Assembly (NCBI GenBank): GCA_024036415.1
Contig: JAMWET010001220.1
Location: forward strand, 124,001-188,000
From: Prochilodus magdalenae
Taxonomy: Eukaryota; Chordata; Actinopteri; Characiformes; Prochilodontidae
Direction: 5' to 3'
DNA length: 64,000 nucleotides
Shown: positions 62,108-64,000 of the stretch, in pieces
Numbering within the stretch: the stretch's first letter is position 1
How the letters are laid out: the number at the start of each line of letters is the position of its first letter
The notes under the pieces: model-generated
What the model was told of the DNA's origin: nothing
Databases searched by the model: none
Seen by the model: only the letters and a program-made list of their open reading frames with translations
Program-made: the position numbers and the translations under genes

Positions 62108-63966
62108 CTTAAAGATGCAGATATTTTGACCTGAGCATCTCAGACCTCACGTAATGCTTTTTTTCTCATTTCACTTTTCAAAGTGTCCAGCCTGCTATCT
62201 TAGCATGCATTTAAATCACACAAAATCTGTGAAAAAGCTACCATGGGTAACAATGAATTATCATTTTTGCATATTTAAATAGCCTAATGAAATGTCTCCC
62301 CCGCCGCCTTGCTTTTATAATTAGCAATGTTAGCATTTTTGTACAAGATATCCCAGCTGAACATTTAACACAATAGAATGCATTACCATCCCATTATAAC
62401 CCATACATGATTAAAACATATCTGAACCTCCGTTGGTTCATTTCAATAGGGGTTCCTAAAGTAAACAGTATGTTTGAGCTGTATTAAAAATGTTGATTTT
62501 TTTTTTTTCCTATTTAGTAGCAGTACATTTCTGAATGTGCTTTTTTTTTTTAAAACCTAAAATCTTATTGTTGAAAGCATTAATTCTGAGATGAAGACTG
62601 GGCTGAAGGAAGTGTTTGTGTTTATTAGATTTATTCAGAACATTCCACCAACCAACAATATTCAGCTGACAGCGGTCCTGTGTTCATATACAGCTAGAGA
62701 ACTGCAGAACTGCAGAACTGACGACAAACCCAAATACACAGAAGACACCAGGGCAGGAAAAAAACAGAAGTGTTAGGTGATCCAGATAAATAAACTAGGA
62801 AGCAGGCTAGTTATTACTGTATTGATCATACATTTATCTCACAGTGTATATCATTTGTCTATTTGGAAAAACAATTGTCATTATCTATACATGTCATATT
62901 TAATATTGTGTGCATTAATGATACTTTACTCACTTTTTATTCATTTTTTAGGTCTTTAAATGTGTAGTGTTTGATTTTAAGTAGCAACCATGTTTAAAAT
63001 ACTTTAACTATAACTGCATCTGATTGGGATGGTAGTGTAGATTATAATCGACCGTAACAATACTGAATTAATTAAGAGTATTAATGGGCAAAAATATTAT
63101 TTGGGCTATTTATTGTTTTTTTTTTTGTGTGTACTTTTCTCTACTGCGTAAATAGTTTATCTACTACTAATGGGACTCACAAAAGGCCCCATAATACAAG
63201 AATATTACAATACTAAGGTCATGGCATGAAATTACTGCTATTTAAAAAATACTGCTATATGCTATATAAGTATTAATGTTGCAGTTAGCAAGCACAACAT
63301 CAGTGATTTTAAATATGAGAAAATGTGTCTGTTAAGCGGACAGACTGCCGTAAAAGCCTTCCTATACGTGTATATAATTAAAATTTTCTGTGTTAGGTGT
63401 AATTTAAAGAATTAAGTATGCCAAAAGAATCATGTCAGTGTATGAAAACTTTAGATGCTGTCACTCTGTTTGACTCTGTTTCTATAATTTAACAAAATCT
63501 AAGCAGAAGTTGTGTGTTTTTCCTCAGACACGTGCTATATTCTTTCATTTGCCATCATCATGTTGAACACCAGCCTGCACAACCCTAACGTGAAGGACAA
63601 GCCCACGGTGGAGCGTTTCATTTCCATGAACAGAGGCATCAATGACGGAGGGGACCTACCAGAGGAGCTGCTCAGAGTTAGTCTTTCACCAGTCCCTCCT
63701 CTATATCTTATCTTCACAAGTTCCCTTCCACCTTGTATAACTATTACTCTGTTATGATGACTGTTAGAAGTTAGAACAGTTCTAAGAAGCACAGAGTCAC
63801 AGACTTGCAACAGTACAGTGTTAATAAAGACCTATGTTTGTTTTACCTCTGCAGAACCTGTACGAGAGCATCAAGAATGAGCCATTTAAAATCCCTGAGG
63901 ATGATGGCAATGACCTCACACACACGTTCTTTAACCCAGACCGTGAGGGCTGGCTGCTTAAACTGG
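41327..63966 (+). CDS. cyth1: cyth1, cytohesin-1 (ARF-GEF), spliced, 3' part outside window
   Basis: Cytohesin-1 catalyses GDP/GTP exchange on ARF-family GTPases at the plasma membrane. It acts in integrin adhesion, membrane traffic and actin remodelling. Nine exons join at 41327-41354, 56311-56393, 58634-58698, 59290-59356, 59449-59567, 60973-61053, 61226-61338, 63528-63676 and 63855-63966. All introns are GT-AG and the frame is open for 272 codons. Residues about 14-54 form the N-terminal coiled coil, 75-204 the Sec7 domain with glutamic finger E159 in [13 protein letters not shown], and the PH domain opens at about 262 ([11 protein letters not shown]). Coiled-coil and Sec7 residues ([40 protein letters not shown]) match cytohesin-1 better than cytohesin-2/3. 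Human cytohesin-1 has 398 residues, so about a third is missing, only because the window ends. Which fish paralogue (cyth1a or cyth1b) is not decided. Confidence 0.97.
45524..45587 (+). repeat. (GT)n followed by A15
   Basis: About 24 GT repeats (45524-45572) run straight into 15 A (45573-45587), inside cyth1 intron 1. Confidence 0.97.
53031..53090 (+). repeat. Small tandem repeat CTACAGTAACTTA
   Basis: Three to four copies of CTACAGTAACTTACAGT-type units, slightly diverged, in cyth1 intron 1. Confidence 0.7.
53752..53775 (+). repeat. (AC)n microsatellite
   Basis: Twelve AC repeats in cyth1 intron 1. Confidence 0.95.
56311..56393 (+). CDS. cyth1: cyth1 exon 2
   Basis: Residues 10-37 ([16 protein letters not shown] then [12 protein letters not shown]) form the first half of the coiled coil that binds partners such as CYTIP and GRASP in mammals. 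Acceptor CCCCTTAG, donor GTACCA. It enters in phase 1 and leaves in phase 0. Confidence 0.97.
56394..58633 (+). other. cyth1: cyth1 intron 2 (2,240 bp)
   Basis: AT-rich intron with A and T runs and no recognised nested feature. The acceptor is preceded by TTGTCTCCCCACAG. Confidence 0.93.
58634..58698 (+). CDS. cyth1: cyth1 exon 3
   Basis: Residues 38-58, [20 protein letters not shown] plus E, then AG of a split Arg codon. It is the second half of the coiled coil, with a heptad pattern of Leu/Ile/Val (L39, I43, V46, I50, L53). Donor GTGAGA. Confidence 0.97.
58699..59289 (+). other. cyth1: cyth1 intron 3 (591 bp)
   Basis: No other feature seen. Acceptor TTCTTCTTTATAG. Confidence 0.93.
59290..59356 (+). 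CDS. cyth1: cyth1 exon 4
   Basis: It completes Arg59 and encodes [20 protein letters not shown] then KK. It links the coiled coil to the Sec7 domain, which begins near F75. The donor GTGGTT is weaker than the others in this gene. Confidence 0.96.
59357..59448 (+). other. cyth1: cyth1 intron 4 (92 bp)
   Basis: The shortest intron seen. If retained it would add 26 codons and then a TGA, truncating the protein before the Sec7 catalytic core. Possible branch site TGCTGAAC at about 59418. Acceptor TTCTCAG. Confidence 0.93.
59449..59567 (+). CDS. cyth1: cyth1 exon 5
   Basis: Residues 82-120, [20 protein letters not shown] then [19 protein letters not shown], plus AG of a split Arg codon. It encodes the N-terminal helices of Sec7. 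Donor GTATGT. Confidence 0.98.
59568..60972 (+). other. cyth1: cyth1 intron 5 (1,405 bp)
   Basis: No nested gene seen. Two short opposite-strand frames at 60264-60502 overlap each other and are not credible exons. Acceptor TTGAATTAACAG, with a weak pyrimidine tract. Confidence 0.92.
60973..61053 (+). CDS. cyth1: cyth1 exon 6
   Basis: It completes Arg121 and encodes [20 protein letters not shown] then NLVQAL, plus AG of Arg148. Central Sec7 helices. Donor GTGAAG. Confidence 0.98.
61054..61225 (+). other. cyth1: cyth1 intron 6 (172 bp)
   Basis: Short intron. Acceptor TTTTGATGTGTGCAG. No other feature. Confidence 0.93.
61226..61338 (+). CDS. cyth1: cyth1 exon 7 (catalytic glutamate)
   Basis: It completes Arg148 and encodes [20 protein letters not shown] then [17 protein letters not shown], plus G of Asp186. 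E159 is the glutamic finger that expels the GDP beta-phosphate; it corresponds to E156 of ARNO (cytohesin-2). Donor GTGAGT. Confidence 0.98.
61555..61865 (+). mobile_element. Tc1/mariner-like remnant, copy B (internally deleted)
   Basis: [17 protein letters not shown] near 61680, then [20 protein letters not shown] near 61765-61825. It aligns without large gaps to the copy at 10925-11345, including the junction that joins N-terminal-like to C-terminal-like transposase sequence. The open 97-codon frame here is a relic, not a gene. Confidence 0.55.
62025..62103 (+). repeat. (CA)n microsatellite, 39 repeats
   Basis: Uninterrupted AC/CA run of 79 bases inside cyth1 intron 7, likely polymorphic in length. 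Confidence 0.98.
63528..63676 (+). CDS. cyth1: cyth1 exon 8
   Basis: It completes Asp186 and encodes [20 protein letters not shown] then [20 protein letters not shown] and GDLPEELLR (187-235). It contains the second conserved Sec7 motif lining the ARF-binding groove and the Sec7-PH linker. Donor GTTAGT. Confidence 0.98.
63677..63854 (+). other. cyth1: cyth1 intron 8 (178 bp)
   Basis: Short intron with a good pyrimidine acceptor (TTTTACCTCTGCAG). No other feature. Confidence 0.93.
63855..63966 (+). CDS. cyth1: cyth1 exon 9 (start of PH domain)
   Basis: Residues 236-272, [20 protein letters not shown] then [17 protein letters not shown], plus G of the following Gly codon. The PH domain begins at about residue 262. 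It ends just before the position where cytohesins carry two or three glycines that set PIP2/PIP3 selectivity. Donor GTGAGT at 63967; the last 34 bases of the window are intron 9. Confidence 0.97.
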
Positions 63967-64000
63967 GTGAGTGGAACATGAATTACACCCAACATAAGAT

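Larger units (their letters stand above)
61339..63527 (+). other. cyth1: cyth1 intron 7 (2,189 bp)
   Basis: Contains a Tc1-like remnant (about 61555-61865), a (CA)n run of 39 units (62025-62103), a scrap of repeat family B at about 62640-62685 (CCACCAACCAACAATATTCAG) and several T runs. No nested gene. Acceptor TTTTTCCTCAG. Confidence 0.92.

Overview
The window looks like nuclear DNA from a ray-finned fish. The evidence is one intron-rich vertebrate gene with GT-AG introns, a tRNA-derived SINE with the typical teleost 3' tail, Tc1/mariner transposase remnants, a LINE fragment, and abundant micro- and minisatellites. I cannot name the species. The repeat families remind me of otophysan fishes such as characins or catfishes, but that is only an impression.

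One protein-coding gene is certain: the 5' two thirds of cyth1 (cytohesin-1, an ARF guanine-nucleotide exchange factor) on the + strand. A 28-nt coding exon 1 at 41327-41354 sits in a CpG-rich, TATA-less promoter. After a 15-kb intron, exons 2-9 lie between 56311 and 63966. Their joined frame is open for 272 codons. It covers the N-terminal coiled coil, the whole Sec7 domain and the first residues of the PH domain. The remaining PH exons lie beyond the right edge.

The 41 kb upstream hold no other gene I can recognise. They are repeat-dominated. (a) 6440-9800 is a 5'-truncated LINE on the - strand whose 3' UTR contains about 76 copies of a 38-bp unit. (b) 15262-17529 is a 45/33-bp minisatellite with almost no cytosine on the + strand, followed directly by a 0.3-kb GA tract. 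(c) 35265-39007 is a 54-bp minisatellite of about 69 units. Between these lie Tc1-like remnants (10.9 kb, 27.4 kb), a SINE (26.9 kb), a MITE-like inverted-repeat element (20.2 kb), a 95-bp hairpin (39.5 kb) and several dispersed repeat families present in two or three copies.

A CpG-enriched segment near 19 kb contains a short ATG-to-GTAAGG open exon (19278-19353). Its phase matches cyth1 exon 2, so it is a candidate alternative first exon of the same gene. If so, 19-41 kb would be intronic for that isoform.

I see no operon, CRISPR array, defence system or other unknown multigene system. The window is an ordinary vertebrate gene with an unusually repeat-rich upstream region.
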